From Tardiphaga sp. P9-11 (GTDB lineage Bacteria > Pseudomonadota > Alphaproteobacteria > Rhizobiales > Xanthobacteraceae): DNA of 64,000 nucleotides. Under the pieces are notes generated by a model. The model had not been told where the DNA came from. It saw nothing but the letters and a program-made list of their open reading frames with translations, and did no database searches. Numbering within the stretch: position 1 is the first letter of the stretch; each line of letters begins with the position of its first letter. The translations under genes and the position numbers were made by a program. The stretch spans positions 310,001-374,000 of the forward strand of contig NZ_NPKQ01000004.1 in NCBI RefSeq assembly GCF_008329525.1, read 5' to 3'. Below, in pieces: positions 46,348 to 53,855 of this stretch.

Positions 46348-46893
46348 GTGCGACAAGAAAAGCTTCATCGAAACGGTCTGCTCGTGCTGCTGCTTGCTGC
46401 GCCATTGCTTGCTGGCTGCGCCGGCGTGGGTGGTGACGCATTCTCCACGGATCTGTTGTCCAAGGATGCCGACTGGTTCTCCAAACCCGGCCGCGTATTC
46501 GTCAAGAACGTGTCGATCGAAACGCCACCGCTGTCGCCTGAGCAGGCCGTCAGCCCGCAGGATCTCATTAGCGCTGACGGCGCGTGCCCGGGCATGGCGC
46601 CGCGTGATGCCAACGCGCTCGCCGATGGTGGTGCAGGTGCGCCGGTTCAAACTGGTGTCGTGGCGCTCGGCCATACCGAATGCGACGTGGCGCGCGGTGC
46701 AGGCGCGCCCGACAATGTAAGTCTCTCGACAAACCCGCGCGGCGATCGCGTTGCCGTGCTGACCTATCTGCGCGGTCCACGCGCCGGCATCTACACGTTC
46801 ACTTCAGGTCGTTTGACTGTGGTCGAACGCGGGCCGGAAGTTGAGCAGCCGAAGGCGGCGCGTCCGAAGCCGAAGAAGCGCGCTGCGACCTGA
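46348..46893 (+). CDS. Putative lipoprotein
   Basis: About 181 aa from a GTG at 46348, which gives an ideal lipoprotein signal (RQEKLHRN, a Leu-rich core, then LLAGC with the lipid Cys at about residue 24). The frame is open from 46243 and an ATG at 46300 is possible. The mature domain contains GACPGMAPRD, VVALGHTECDVARGAGAP and VLTYLRGPRAGIYTFTSGRL, which resembles a small SmpA/BamE-like outer-membrane lipoprotein domain, but I am not certain. The Lys/Pro-rich tail is basic. Convergent with the ABC-F gene. Confidence 0.7.
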   Translation: MRQEKLHRNGLLVLLLAAPLLAGCAGVGGDAFSTDLLSKDADWFSKPGRVFVKNVSIETPPLSPEQAVSPQDLISADGACPGMAPRDANALADGGAGAPVQTGVVALGHTECDVARGAGAPDNVSLSTNPRGDRVAVLTYLRGPRAGIYTFTSGRLTVVERGPEVEQPKAARPKPKKRAAT

Positions 46894-46932
46894 TCTTTAT
46901 TGAATATTTAGAACGAAGCGACGGCCGTGGTG

Positions 46933-48795
46933 TCAGCCGTTCGCTTCTTCATGCAACGAACTTGCCGTGAGCCATTGCTCTTCGGCGCGTTGCAATGCGC
47001 CCGCTGCAGCCGCGCGCGCTTTGCTGAGTTGTGTGGCCTGCTTCGGATCCTTCTTGAAGAGATCGGGCAATGCCAGCGCGGTATCGATTTTGGCGATAAT
47101 GCCCGTAATCCGCTCCATCTCGGCTTCCGCTTCGGCGACCTGCTGCTTGAGCGGGACTTTCTTCTCTTTGGGCTTCGCGAGTTTTTCGCGGTCTGTGCTG
47201 ACGCGGTCACGCGTTGTCGTGCGCATGCCGCGGGCTTGCATGACAACCTTGCGATAGTCGTCGAGATCGCCATCGAAGTTGGTAACCGTACGATCGGCCA
47301 CGACCCAGAGTTGGTCGGCGCAGGCCTCGATAAGGTAGCGATCGTGGGAGACCATGATCACCGCGCCGGGGAATTCATTGATCGCCTCGGCCAACGCAGC
47401 GCGGCTGTCGATGTCGAGATGGTTGGTCGGTTCGTCGAGGATGATCATGTTCGGACCGTAGAAGGTCGCGAGCCCTAATAGCAGCCGCGCCTTCTCGCCG
47501 CCGGACAGGCTTTTCACGACCGTATCCGCGGCCTTGCCCGAAAAGCCGATATTGCCAGCGCGCGCGCGAATTTTCGATTCCGGCATGTCCGGCATCAGCT
47601 TCCGCACATGATCATAGACGGAGTTGTCCATCACCAGCTCGTCAAGCTGATGTTGGGCAAAGTAGGCTATCGAAAGCTTGTCGGCGCGGGTGATCGATCC
47701 CGAAAACGGCTGCAGCTTGTTCGCCAGCAGCTTGACCAGCGTCGACTTACCGTTGCCGTTGGAGCCGAGCAGGGCGATACGATCCTCGGTGTCGATGCGG
47801 AGCGTCACCTGATTGAGGACGGGTTTACCGGGCTCATAGCCAACCGACACATTGTCCACCGCAAGGATCGGCGGCGACAGGATCTTCTCGGGCGCAGGGA
47901 AAACGATCTCGCGCACGTCTTGCGTCACCAGCGCCGAGATTGGCTTCATGCGCTCAAGCATCTTCACGCGTGATTGTGCCTGACGCGCCTTGGAGGCCTT
48001 GGCCTTGAAGCGATCGACGAAGTCCTGCAGCCGTTTGCGCTCGGCTTCCTGACGCTTGACGTTCTTGGCGTCGAGCGCCTCCTTGTTGGCGCGGAACTCT
48101 TCGTAGTTCGAATAGGTCCCGCGATAATGCACGAGCTTGCCGCGGTCGAGATGCAGGATCTCGTTTACCGATGTATCGAGCAGGTCGCGGTCATGGCTGA
48201 TGACGATGACCGTGCGCGGATAGTTGGCGAGATGGTCCTCGAGCCACAGCGTGCCTTCCAGATCGAGATAGTTGGTCGGCTCGTCCAGCAGCAGCAGGTC
48301 CGGCGCGGAGAACAGGGTCGCCGCAAGCGCCACGCGCATGCGCCAGCCGCCGGAGAATTCTGAGCAGGAGCGCAACTGGGCTTCAGCCGAGAAGCCGAGG
48401 CCGCTCAGAATCGCCGCGGCGCGGGCGGGCGCGGAATGGGCATCGATATCGACAAGGCGGGTCTGGATATCGGAGATGCGCTCCGGATCGGTAGCCGTGT
48501 CGGCTTCCTTCAGCAGCGCGTCGCGCTCAAGATCGGCTTTCAACACGACCGAGATCAGGCTCTCGGGACCGTCCGGTGCTTCCTGGGCGAGGCTGCCGAT
48601 ACGCCAGCGCGGCGGAATCGAAATACTTCCGGTTTCGGTGGCCAGATCGCCACGGATGGCATGAAAAAGGGTCGATTTGCCGACGCCGTTGCGCCCGACG
48701 AAGCCCACGCGGGCTCCCGGCGCAATCTGTACCGTGCTCTCGTCAATGAGCAGGCGTCCGGCAATCCGGATCGAAATGTCTGTGATGGAAAGCAT
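46933..48795 (-). CDS. ABC-F family ATPase
   Basis: 620 aa. Two ABC domains: the first has VGRNGVGKST and a FSGGWRMRVALA signature, the second LGSNGNGKST and LSGGEKARLLLGLA. Both have Walker B LLLDEPTNYLDLE or IILDEPTNHLDID. A linker rich in Lys and Arg joins them. No membrane segments. A C-terminal coiled coil (about residues 540-610) resembles the Uup/YheS subgroup. Such proteins act on the ribosome or on DNA rather than in transport. Monocistronic. Confidence 0.92.
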   Translation of the reverse strand: MLSITDISIRIAGRLLIDESTVQIAPGARVGFVGRNGVGKSTLFHAIRGDLATETGSISIPPRWRIGSLAQEAPDGPESLISVVLKADLERDALLKEADTATDPERISDIQTRLVDIDAHSAPARAAAILSGLGFSAEAQLRSCSEFSGGWRMRVALAATLFSAPDLLLLDEPTNYLDLEGTLWLEDHLANYPRTVIVISHDRDLLDTSVNEILHLDRGKLVHYRGTYSNYEEFRANKEALDAKNVKRQEAERKRLQDFVDRFKAKASKARQAQSRVKMLERMKPISALVTQDVREIVFPAPEKILSPPILAVDNVSVGYEPGKPVLNQVTLRIDTEDRIALLGSNGNGKSTLVKLLANKLQPFSGSITRADKLSIAYFAQHQLDELVMDNSVYDHVRKLMPDMPESKIRARAGNIGFSGKAADTVVKSLSGGEKARLLLGLATFYGPNMIILDEPTNHLDIDSRAALAEAINEFPGAVIMVSHDRYLIEACADQLWVVADRTVTNFDGDLDDYRKVVMQARGMRTTTRDRVSTDREKLAKPKEKKVPLKQQVAEAEAEMERITGIIAKIDTALALPDLFKKDPKQATQLSKARAAAAGALQRAEEQWLTASSLHEEANG

Positions 48796-48873
48796 GCGGG
48801 GTTGTCACCGCTGCGACGCACAAAGGCAACCCCGATTTGGTCGCTAATGGTGCGCAGAAGATCAATTCTGCCG

Positions 48874-49059
48874 TTAACGGCTGCCGGTGTTTTCATCCTG
48901 CTGCCGCATCTGGTCGATCAGTATCTGCAGATGGGAGGGCAGGGCGTCGTCGTCTGGACCGATGTCCCGGCGCAGCCGTTCGCCGATGGCATTGCAGATC
49001 GCCGCGCTGGTGGGGCGGTCGATGTGCTCGTCGCCATCATTGGTGAACTGGTTTTGCAT
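48874..49059 (-). CDS. Small NepR-like protein (tentative)
   Basis: 61 aa. The helix-forming stretch AICNAIGERLRRDIGPDDDALP followed by SHLQILIDQMRQQ recalls the pattern of NepR anti-sigma factors (IGxxLRxxYDxxVxEPxPDRFLxLLxxL), but the match is loose and it is not next to phyR or ecfG. The ATG at 49059 has GGTAAG upstream. The opposite-strand frame here is a shadow. Real protein likely, family uncertain. Confidence 0.5.
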   Translation of the reverse strand: MQNQFTNDGDEHIDRPTSAAICNAIGERLRRDIGPDDDALPSHLQILIDQMRQQDENTGSR

Positions 49060-49186
49060 TGTCTTACCGGTGCTCGTGGCAGTTGAATGACACTAGGGCA
49101 AGTCGCGCAGGCCGAAATTGTTTCAAGATTTATGCATTTGAGGTTGTTTGAGTGAAAATTCAATGAATCCCGTAGATCCACGGAAA

Positions 49187-49210
49187 GCCCGGCCGTGGGA
49201 GCGGCCGGGC
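49187..49210 (-). terminator. Terminator of the Gly/His-rich peptide gene
   Basis: GCCCGGCCG (49187-49195) and CGGCCGGGC (49202-49210), 6-base loop. On the minus strand it follows the stop by 26 bases and is followed by TTTCC. Confidence 0.75.
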
Positions 49211-49235
49211 GGTATTTTATCTGCTGATGGGCGCG

Positions 49236-49499
49236 TCAGTAGCAGCGATTGATGAGCCGCCACCGCGGTCCCCATGGGGTCGGAACAACCCGGCGAACGA
49301 CACATCCGCCACCGCCATAGCCGTAAACGGGTCCGCCGACGAAGCGTGGGCCACCCCAGCCGCGGTGCCACCCGCCACCATGCCAACCTCCACCGTGCCA
49401 TCCGCCGTGGCCACCCCAGGCGGAAGCCGAGGTCGGAGCCAGCGCGGCGGCGCCCAATGAGGCCGCTGCAACCAAAGTCAGTGCGATCTTGCGGAACAT
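49236..49499 (-). CDS. Secreted Gly/His/Trp-rich small protein
   Basis: 87 aa from the ATG at 49499: AGGAG lies 6 bases upstream of it, while the ATG two codons earlier touches the AGGAG. Signal peptide MFRKIALTLVAAASLGAAAL..., cleavage after SASA. The mature part is WGGHGGWHGGGW-type repeats followed by GGCVVRRVVPTPWGPRW and ends NRCY. The two Cys could form a disulfide. His/Gly content suggests metal binding or a surface peptide. Similar short proteins are frequent and uncharacterised in rhizobia. Confidence 0.75.
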   Translation of the reverse strand: MFRKIALTLVAAASLGAAALAPTSASAWGGHGGWHGGGWHGGGWHRGWGGPRFVGGPVYGYGGGGCVVRRVVPTPWGPRWRLINRCY

Positions 49500-49712
49500 T
49501 TTCATCTCCTCTGGTTCGGCGCGTGTTGCGCCTGCCGTGAACATGGCGCCGGGGGCAAATGCCGTTGGCCGGGGTCATTGCAGGCAGTCTAGGAGGGGAA
49601 AGCTGAACCGGATCGCGCCAGCCCTGTCAGGAATGGTTCATGTCGATGACATCTCGGTAATTTCGAGCGCCGGATCTGCCAAAATGGGGCCTGCGACATT
49701 TGGACGGATCGC

Positions 49713-49741
49713 TTGCCGTTCCCGGATAGCGTCGATATAAG
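49713..49741 (+). promoter_or_regulatory. Candidate promoter of ndk
   Basis: TTGCCG (49713-49718) and TATAAG (49736-49741) with a 17-bp spacer, 37 bp before the ndk start. Confidence 0.55.
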
Positions 49742-49778
49742 CCGCCATCTTCCAGCGACTGTTATTCAAGGATAAATC

Positions 49779-50201
49779 ATGGCTATCGAGCGTACCTTTT
49801 CGATTCTGAAGCCCGACGCGACCGAGCGCAATCTGACCGGTGCGATCAACGCGCTGATCGAAAAGGCCGGACTGCGGATCGTCGCGCAAAAGCGCATTCG
49901 CATGACCCGCGAACAGGCCGGCACCTTCTACGCCGTTCACAAGGAACGCCCCTTCTTCGGCGAACTGGTGGACTTCATGACCTCGGGTCCTGTCGTCGTG
50001 CAGGTGCTGGAAGGCGAGAACGCTGTCCTCAAGCATCGCGACGTGATGGGCGCAACCGACCCGTCGAAGGCCGCTGACGGTACCATCCGCAAGCTTCACG
50101 CCAAGTCGATCGGCGAGAACTCGGTGCACGGTTCGGACGCTCCGGAAACTGCAGCGATCGAGATCGCACAGTTCTTCTCGGGCAACGAGATCGTCGGCTA
50201 A
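49779..50201 (+). CDS. ndk: Nucleoside diphosphate kinase
   Basis: 140 aa, full length. [18 protein letters not shown] is the usual N-terminus and the phospho-accepting His is in [12 protein letters not shown]. It balances NTP pools by transferring the gamma phosphate. AAGGATAAATC precedes the ATG. Followed by a strong hairpin. Confidence 0.98.
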   Translation: MAIERTFSILKPDATERNLTGAINALIEKAGLRIVAQKRIRMTREQAGTFYAVHKERPFFGELVDFMTSGPVVVQVLEGENAVLKHRDVMGATDPSKAADGTIRKLHAKSIGENSVHGSDAPETAAIEIAQFFSGNEIVG

Positions 50202-50222
50202 ATCAAGCTGACACTTCGACAA

Positions 50223-50269
50223 GGTTGCGGGGCGCGGGGGCGCGCCGCAACCAAGCCGGCCAAGGCCGG
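50223..50269 (+). terminator. Hairpins after ndk
   Basis: GGTTGCGG (50223-50230) pairs with CCGCAACC (50245-50252), with further GCGC pairing inside. A second small palindrome CCGGCC-AA-GGCCGG follows at 50256-50269. No long T-run. I checked for a yybP-ykoY manganese riboswitch, often ahead of TerC-type genes, and see none. Confidence 0.55.
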
Positions 50270-50302
50270 ATGAACCATCACAAACATTAGACGGGGCACG
50301 CT

Positions 50303-51136
50303 GTGGACTGGATGCTGCAAATTTTCGATCCGGCGACGATCAAATCGGTCTTCGCTCAGTTCCAGCTTGAAATGCAGCAACCTGCGTTCTGGCTCGCCGT
50401 CGGCAAGATTATCTGGATCAACGTGCTATTGTCCGGCGATAATGCGCTGGTGATCGCGCTGGCCTGCCGCGGCCTTGAGCCGAAGCAGCGCATGTGGGGC
50501 ATGATCCTCGGCGCCGCCGCCGCGGTTATTCTCCGTATCATTTTCACCGGCATCGTTGCCACGTTGATGGAACTGCCCTACCTCAAGCTGGTGGGCGGTC
50601 TCGCGCTGATCGTGATCGCGGCCAAGCTGCTGGTTCCCGAGCAGGAAGAAGAGGACGGCGTCAAGGCTGCCTCGCATCTGTGGGCTGCTGTTCAAATCGT
50701 CGTCGTCGCCGACATCGTCATGAGCCTGGACAATGTCATCGCTGTGGCCGCCGCAGCCAATGGCAGCGTGCCGCTACTGATCCTTGGCCTCGCCATCAGC
50801 GTGCCGTTGATCGTTGCTGGCGCTGCGCTCATCATGGCGCTGCTCACCCGTCTGCCGGTTCTGGTCTGGCTCGGTGCTGCCCTGCTGGGCTGGGTTGCTG
50901 GCGAAGTCATCGCGACCGATCCTGCGATCCTGCCACTGCTGCACAGCTTCTTCAGCGGCTCGCTCGGCACTGGCCTCGACAGCCTGATGTCCTCGCTGGG
51001 CCTTGGCGTTCGTTTCGCCGGCGGTGGTCACGGCGGCGAGATCGTCTGCGGTCTGATCGGTGTCGCTGTGGTGCTCGCTGTCGGAACGCTATGGCGCCGT
51101 CGCAGCATGGCAGGGCACGCCGAACAGGCAGCCTAA
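50303..51136 (+). CDS. TerC/YjbE family integral membrane protein
   Basis: 277 aa from a GTG at 50303 (GGGG upstream); an ATG at 50312 is also in frame. Seven or so helices. The two acidic membrane motifs of the family, LLSGDNALVIAL and SLDNVIAVAA, are intact. TerC relatives handle manganese or other metals, sometimes metallating exported proteins; the ion here is not known. An intrinsic terminator follows. Confidence 0.88.
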   Translation: MDWMLQIFDPATIKSVFAQFQLEMQQPAFWLAVGKIIWINVLLSGDNALVIALACRGLEPKQRMWGMILGAAAAVILRIIFTGIVATLMELPYLKLVGGLALIVIAAKLLVPEQEEEDGVKAASHLWAAVQIVVVADIVMSLDNVIAVAAAANGSVPLLILGLAISVPLIVAGAALIMALLTRLPVLVWLGAALLGWVAGEVIATDPAILPLLHSFFSGSLGTGLDSLMSSLGLGVRFAGGGHGGEIVCGLIGVAVVLAVGTLWRRRSMAGHAEQAA

Positions 51137-51153
51137 TTCAATAAAAGCGCAGG

Positions 51154-51187
51154 GTGGGCGAGGGGCATCTGCCTTTCGCCCACTTTT
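51154..51187 (+). terminator. Intrinsic terminator between TerC gene and OMP gene
   Basis: GTGGGCGA (51154-51161) pairs with TCGCCCAC (51176-51183), then TTTT. ATAAAA on the left allows use by the convergent minus-strand gene too. Confidence 0.75.
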
Positions 51188-51210
51188 CTGTTTCCAGAAC
51201 TCGGTCGTTT

Positions 51211-52380
51211 CTAGAATTTGAATTCGACGCCTACCGTCCCCTGATGGGACTGCGAATAGGCGCGGAACTTGCCATCGTAGTTGAGATAGAGACGGGCGGT
51301 GTTGCTGAGGCTCAGCGACGCCGATGCACCGGCGTCTGCGCCGTACTGGCTTTCGCCGATGCCCTGGACGGTGATGCTTTCGGCACCGAGGCTGACAGTT
51401 ACGGCGCTGAAGCGCTGGTGCACGTTGTCGACGAATTTGGCATAGCCGGACAGATCCAGAATCTTCTGGTCGAATATCCAGTAACGGCCGACTTCGGCGC
51501 CAATCAGGATACGCGCGCGCTCGGCCGAGGCACCGCTCGCATTGACAGGGTTGAGTCCGCCAAACTCTTGCATCGATCCGGTTGTGGCGCGGGTGTATTC
51601 GAAGGCAGCCTTTGGTACGATCCGCGCCTGCTCATAACTCCAGTAATAGCTCAGCTCAGTGAGGGCGCCGTCAATCCGCGCATTGTAGCCGGCGCTGGCC
51701 AGCCCGAGACCAGTGTCGCGGTGCGAGTTGATGTCGCCGAAGCCATGCACCAATGCGATTGCCCAGGTCCATGCGCCCTGGTCCACCGATGCATTGACGC
51801 CGATCTGCGTGAGGTCGAGCGTCGCAGATTGCAGTGCGAGCGGGACATCGATCGTGGTGTGGCTCTGGTCGACCGACAGACCGACATTGACGCCGGGCAT
51901 CAGTCGCGCGCCGATCCCGGCGACGCCGCCGACGATTCGGCGCTTGTCGCCGACAAAATCACCGATCGTGCTGGTATGCGCGCCGACGCCGTAAAATTCA
52001 GCCCAACTCCGGAAGCGCGGTGTTTCGGCGGCTTCCGATGCGCCGCCGCCGCCGGGATTGGTGCGCGACGCCCTGCTGAAGCCGTAGCTCGCCTGATCCC
52101 CGAGGCGGCGCAGGAACTGGCTGCCGAGATCGCTAACGGCAATGCCGGCGGATTGCCCGGCATTGAAGTCCGTCGACGACGGCACCGGTGCAACTGGCAG
52201 CGACGGTGTTGGCGGAGCTGTGGTTGGGGGCGGCGCGGTAGGCGGCGGCGCGACCTGAGCAGATGCGAGCGAGGGCGCGACAATGAGCGCGGTTGCGAGG
52301 CCGAGTACGATAGTCCGACGTTGCCGGCTGGCAGCCGGACACCTGTCCGTTCGGGCGTATCGCGATGGATCGCGCATCAT
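51211..52380 (-). CDS. Autotransporter-type outer-membrane beta-barrel protein
   Basis: 389 aa. A signal peptide (RRTIVLGLATALIVAPSLAS) is followed by a Pro/Thr/Ala linker (about residues 43-70), a short helical segment, then a barrel of about 250 residues with alternating strands, ending GTVGVEFKF with a terminal Phe as BAM substrates have. The barrel resembles the autotransporter domain, but no passenger is present, so it may be a stand-alone barrel. The start at 52380 is one of two adjacent ATG codons. Confidence 0.8.
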   Translation of the reverse strand: MMRDPSRYARTDRCPAASRQRRTIVLGLATALIVAPSLASAQVAPPPTAPPPTTAPPTPSLPVAPVPSSTDFNAGQSAGIAVSDLGSQFLRRLGDQASYGFSRASRTNPGGGGASEAAETPRFRSWAEFYGVGAHTSTIGDFVGDKRRIVGGVAGIGARLMPGVNVGLSVDQSHTTIDVPLALQSATLDLTQIGVNASVDQGAWTWAIALVHGFGDINSHRDTGLGLASAGYNARIDGALTELSYYWSYEQARIVPKAAFEYTRATTGSMQEFGGLNPVNASGASAERARILIGAEVGRYWIFDQKILDLSGYAKFVDNVHQRFSAVTVSLGAESITVQGIGESQYGADAGASASLSLSNTARLYLNYDGKFRAYSQSHQGTVGVEFKF

Positions 52381-52840
52381 GGCTCTTTTCGAAGTTGCCG
52401 CAGCAGGCGGCTCGGCTGCGGCGGAGCATACGCGATCCCGTCAGCGTTGCCGCTGCGCATGGAGCGCCTCCAGTGGCGATTGACGCGTGTTGTTGTGTGA
52501 TTGCCACAGCGGATTCCTGTCGTTTTTCATCGCGTTATGACCAATTGCGCAGGATGGTCGACGATGCCTCATTCCGACACGGCCGCGGAAGACCCGGTCT
52601 GCGGCTTTCGATGAGTGCGGCCAACGTCGCTGCGCCGCTGGTATCAAACGTCAGCTGCAGAAAGTCCGAGGCTTGCGTAGCTGAAATTTTCATGTTGGAA
52701 TTCTCGCGCAATCGGATTTAGGCCGTTCGACTGTGCGTTTTGTGAGCAGGACATTCAGTAGACTTCGGAAAGCCCGCTTGTGGCGTGGCACGCATGATGC
52801 GTGGCCGCGTCTTTTTTGTATCTAAATCGGGAGAGAGACG
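52381..52840. other. Intergenic region with a possible small ORF
   Basis: About 460 bp upstream of both the barrel gene and the cold-shock gene. One minus-strand 52-codon frame (52535-52693, beginning MKISATQASDFLQLTF) could be a gene but has no good ribosome site. The 200-bp cold-shock leader could hold a temperature-responsive structure; I cannot define it. Confidence 0.35.
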
Positions 52841-53044
52841 ATGCAAAAGGGCACCGTCAAGTGGTTCAACCCCACCAAGGGCTACGGCTTCATCAAACCG
52901 ACCGTCGGCGACAAGGATGTCTTCGTGCACATCTCCGCTGTCGAGCGCGCAGGCCTCAGTACCCTCAATGAAAACCAAACGATCGAATACGATCTGGTCG
53001 AGAATCGCGGCAAGGCGTCGGCCGAGAACCTCAAAATCTCATAA
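52841..53044 (+). CDS. cspA: Cold-shock protein
   Basis: 67 aa. Single cold-shock domain with RNP1 KGYGFIKP and RNP2 DVFVHISAV. A single-stranded nucleic acid chaperone. GGGAGAGAG precedes the ATG. The symbol is generic; rhizobia have several paralogues. Followed by a GC hairpin. Confidence 0.95.
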   Translation: MQKGTVKWFNPTKGYGFIKPTVGDKDVFVHISAVERAGLSTLNENQTIEYDLVENRGKASAENLKIS

Positions 53045-53058
53045 CTGAGCTTTGCTCT

Positions 53059-53080
53059 GCCGGCCCGGATATGGGCCGGC
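53059..53080 (+). terminator. Hairpin after cold-shock gene
   Basis: GCCGGCCC (53059-53066) and GGGCCGGC (53073-53080), 6-base loop, 14 bp after the stop. No T-run. Confidence 0.5.
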
Positions 53081-53164
53081 CGACTGATGCAATCGCGGTG
53101 CGAACCGGCTTTTTTGTCACTCGGGTGCGGGGCGCGCCGAGCCGAGCAGGAGGGCTGTGCCGGG

Positions 53165-53539
53165 TCAGCGCTTCTTCGGCTTCTTGGCCGATTTCTTGGC
53201 TGGCGCAGCCTTCTTGGGCGCCTTGTCCTTCTTGGCGATCTGAGCCTTCATCGCTTGGGTGGCTTCTGCGATCTGAAGAGCTTCAACGGCCTTGCGCATC
53301 GATCGTGCATAACTATCCGCGGCGTTGTCGGCAGACATCTGAAGCCGCTTGGCGGCGGCCATGCCTTGCTCCGTCGCGTCCTTTGCCAGTTGCTTGAAAC
53401 GATCCTTGGCAGCCTTGTCCTTTGCCTTGGCGGCCAGGCCAGCATAGCGATCGCGTCGTGCCTTGACGGCTGCCATCAGTGTCTTGTTTTGCTGTTTAGC
53501 AGTCTGCCGGATGATCACATCCAGATCGGCGCCCGTCAT
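53165..53539 (-). CDS. Protein with histone H1-like basic tail
   Basis: 124 aa from the ATG at 53539 (AAGGAAA 8 bases upstream); the open frame extends to 53710 without support. Residues 1-95 are highly helical and charged (DVIIRQTAKQQNKTLMAAV; Arg/Lys/Ala/Asp), containing possible amphipathic coiled coils. The last 25 residues are KDKAPKKAAPAKKSAKKPKKR-like, close to eukaryotic H1 or bacterial HU-tail composition. The N-terminal half may match phasin-like or plant-type helical proteins. A DNA-binding role is inferred from the tail only. Confidence 0.65.
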   Translation of the reverse strand: MTGADLDVIIRQTAKQQNKTLMAAVKARRDRYAGLAAKAKDKAAKDRFKQLAKDATEQGMAAAKRLQMSADNAADSYARSMRKAVEALQIAEATQAMKAQIAKKDKAPKKAAPAKKSAKKPKKR

Positions 53540-53855
53540 ACTTGATTTCCTTAAGTGACAGCCAGAATAGTCAATTGTTTCAATTATGCAGTTGCCATGG
53601 AGGCATTGCAAATCTTTGCGGCGCAGTGACCGCGGGCTGGCAATTGCCAGATCGCGCGGCTCTTGTAGGCGTACTGAACGAGCAGGTTTAGTACGGCATG
53701 TCGTAAGCACGGATCCGGTTTCTTTACCGTAAAGATACTCGCCAATTGCGCTTGCGTGACGGAATCATGATACCGCGAGACTTCCCGTCCGGCGCAGCCA
53801 GATCCGGCCTGTCGATATGCGGTGCCAGATTGGCTGGCGTGTGGAGCATCCTGCG
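53540..53855. other. Intergenic region before the adenylate cyclase
   Basis: About 315 bp. It should contain the promoters of the basic-tail protein and the cyclase; I see no gene or clear motif. Confidence 0.4.

Noticed and set aside
50202-50302. yybP-ykoY-type manganese riboswitch before the TerC gene
   Set aside because: The gap is explained by the ndk hairpins and lacks the conserved riboswitch loops.
51154-52500. 448-codon plus-strand ORF opposite the barrel gene
   Set aside because: The minus strand has a signal peptide and a terminal Phe barrel; the plus frame has no motif and starts in the terminator.
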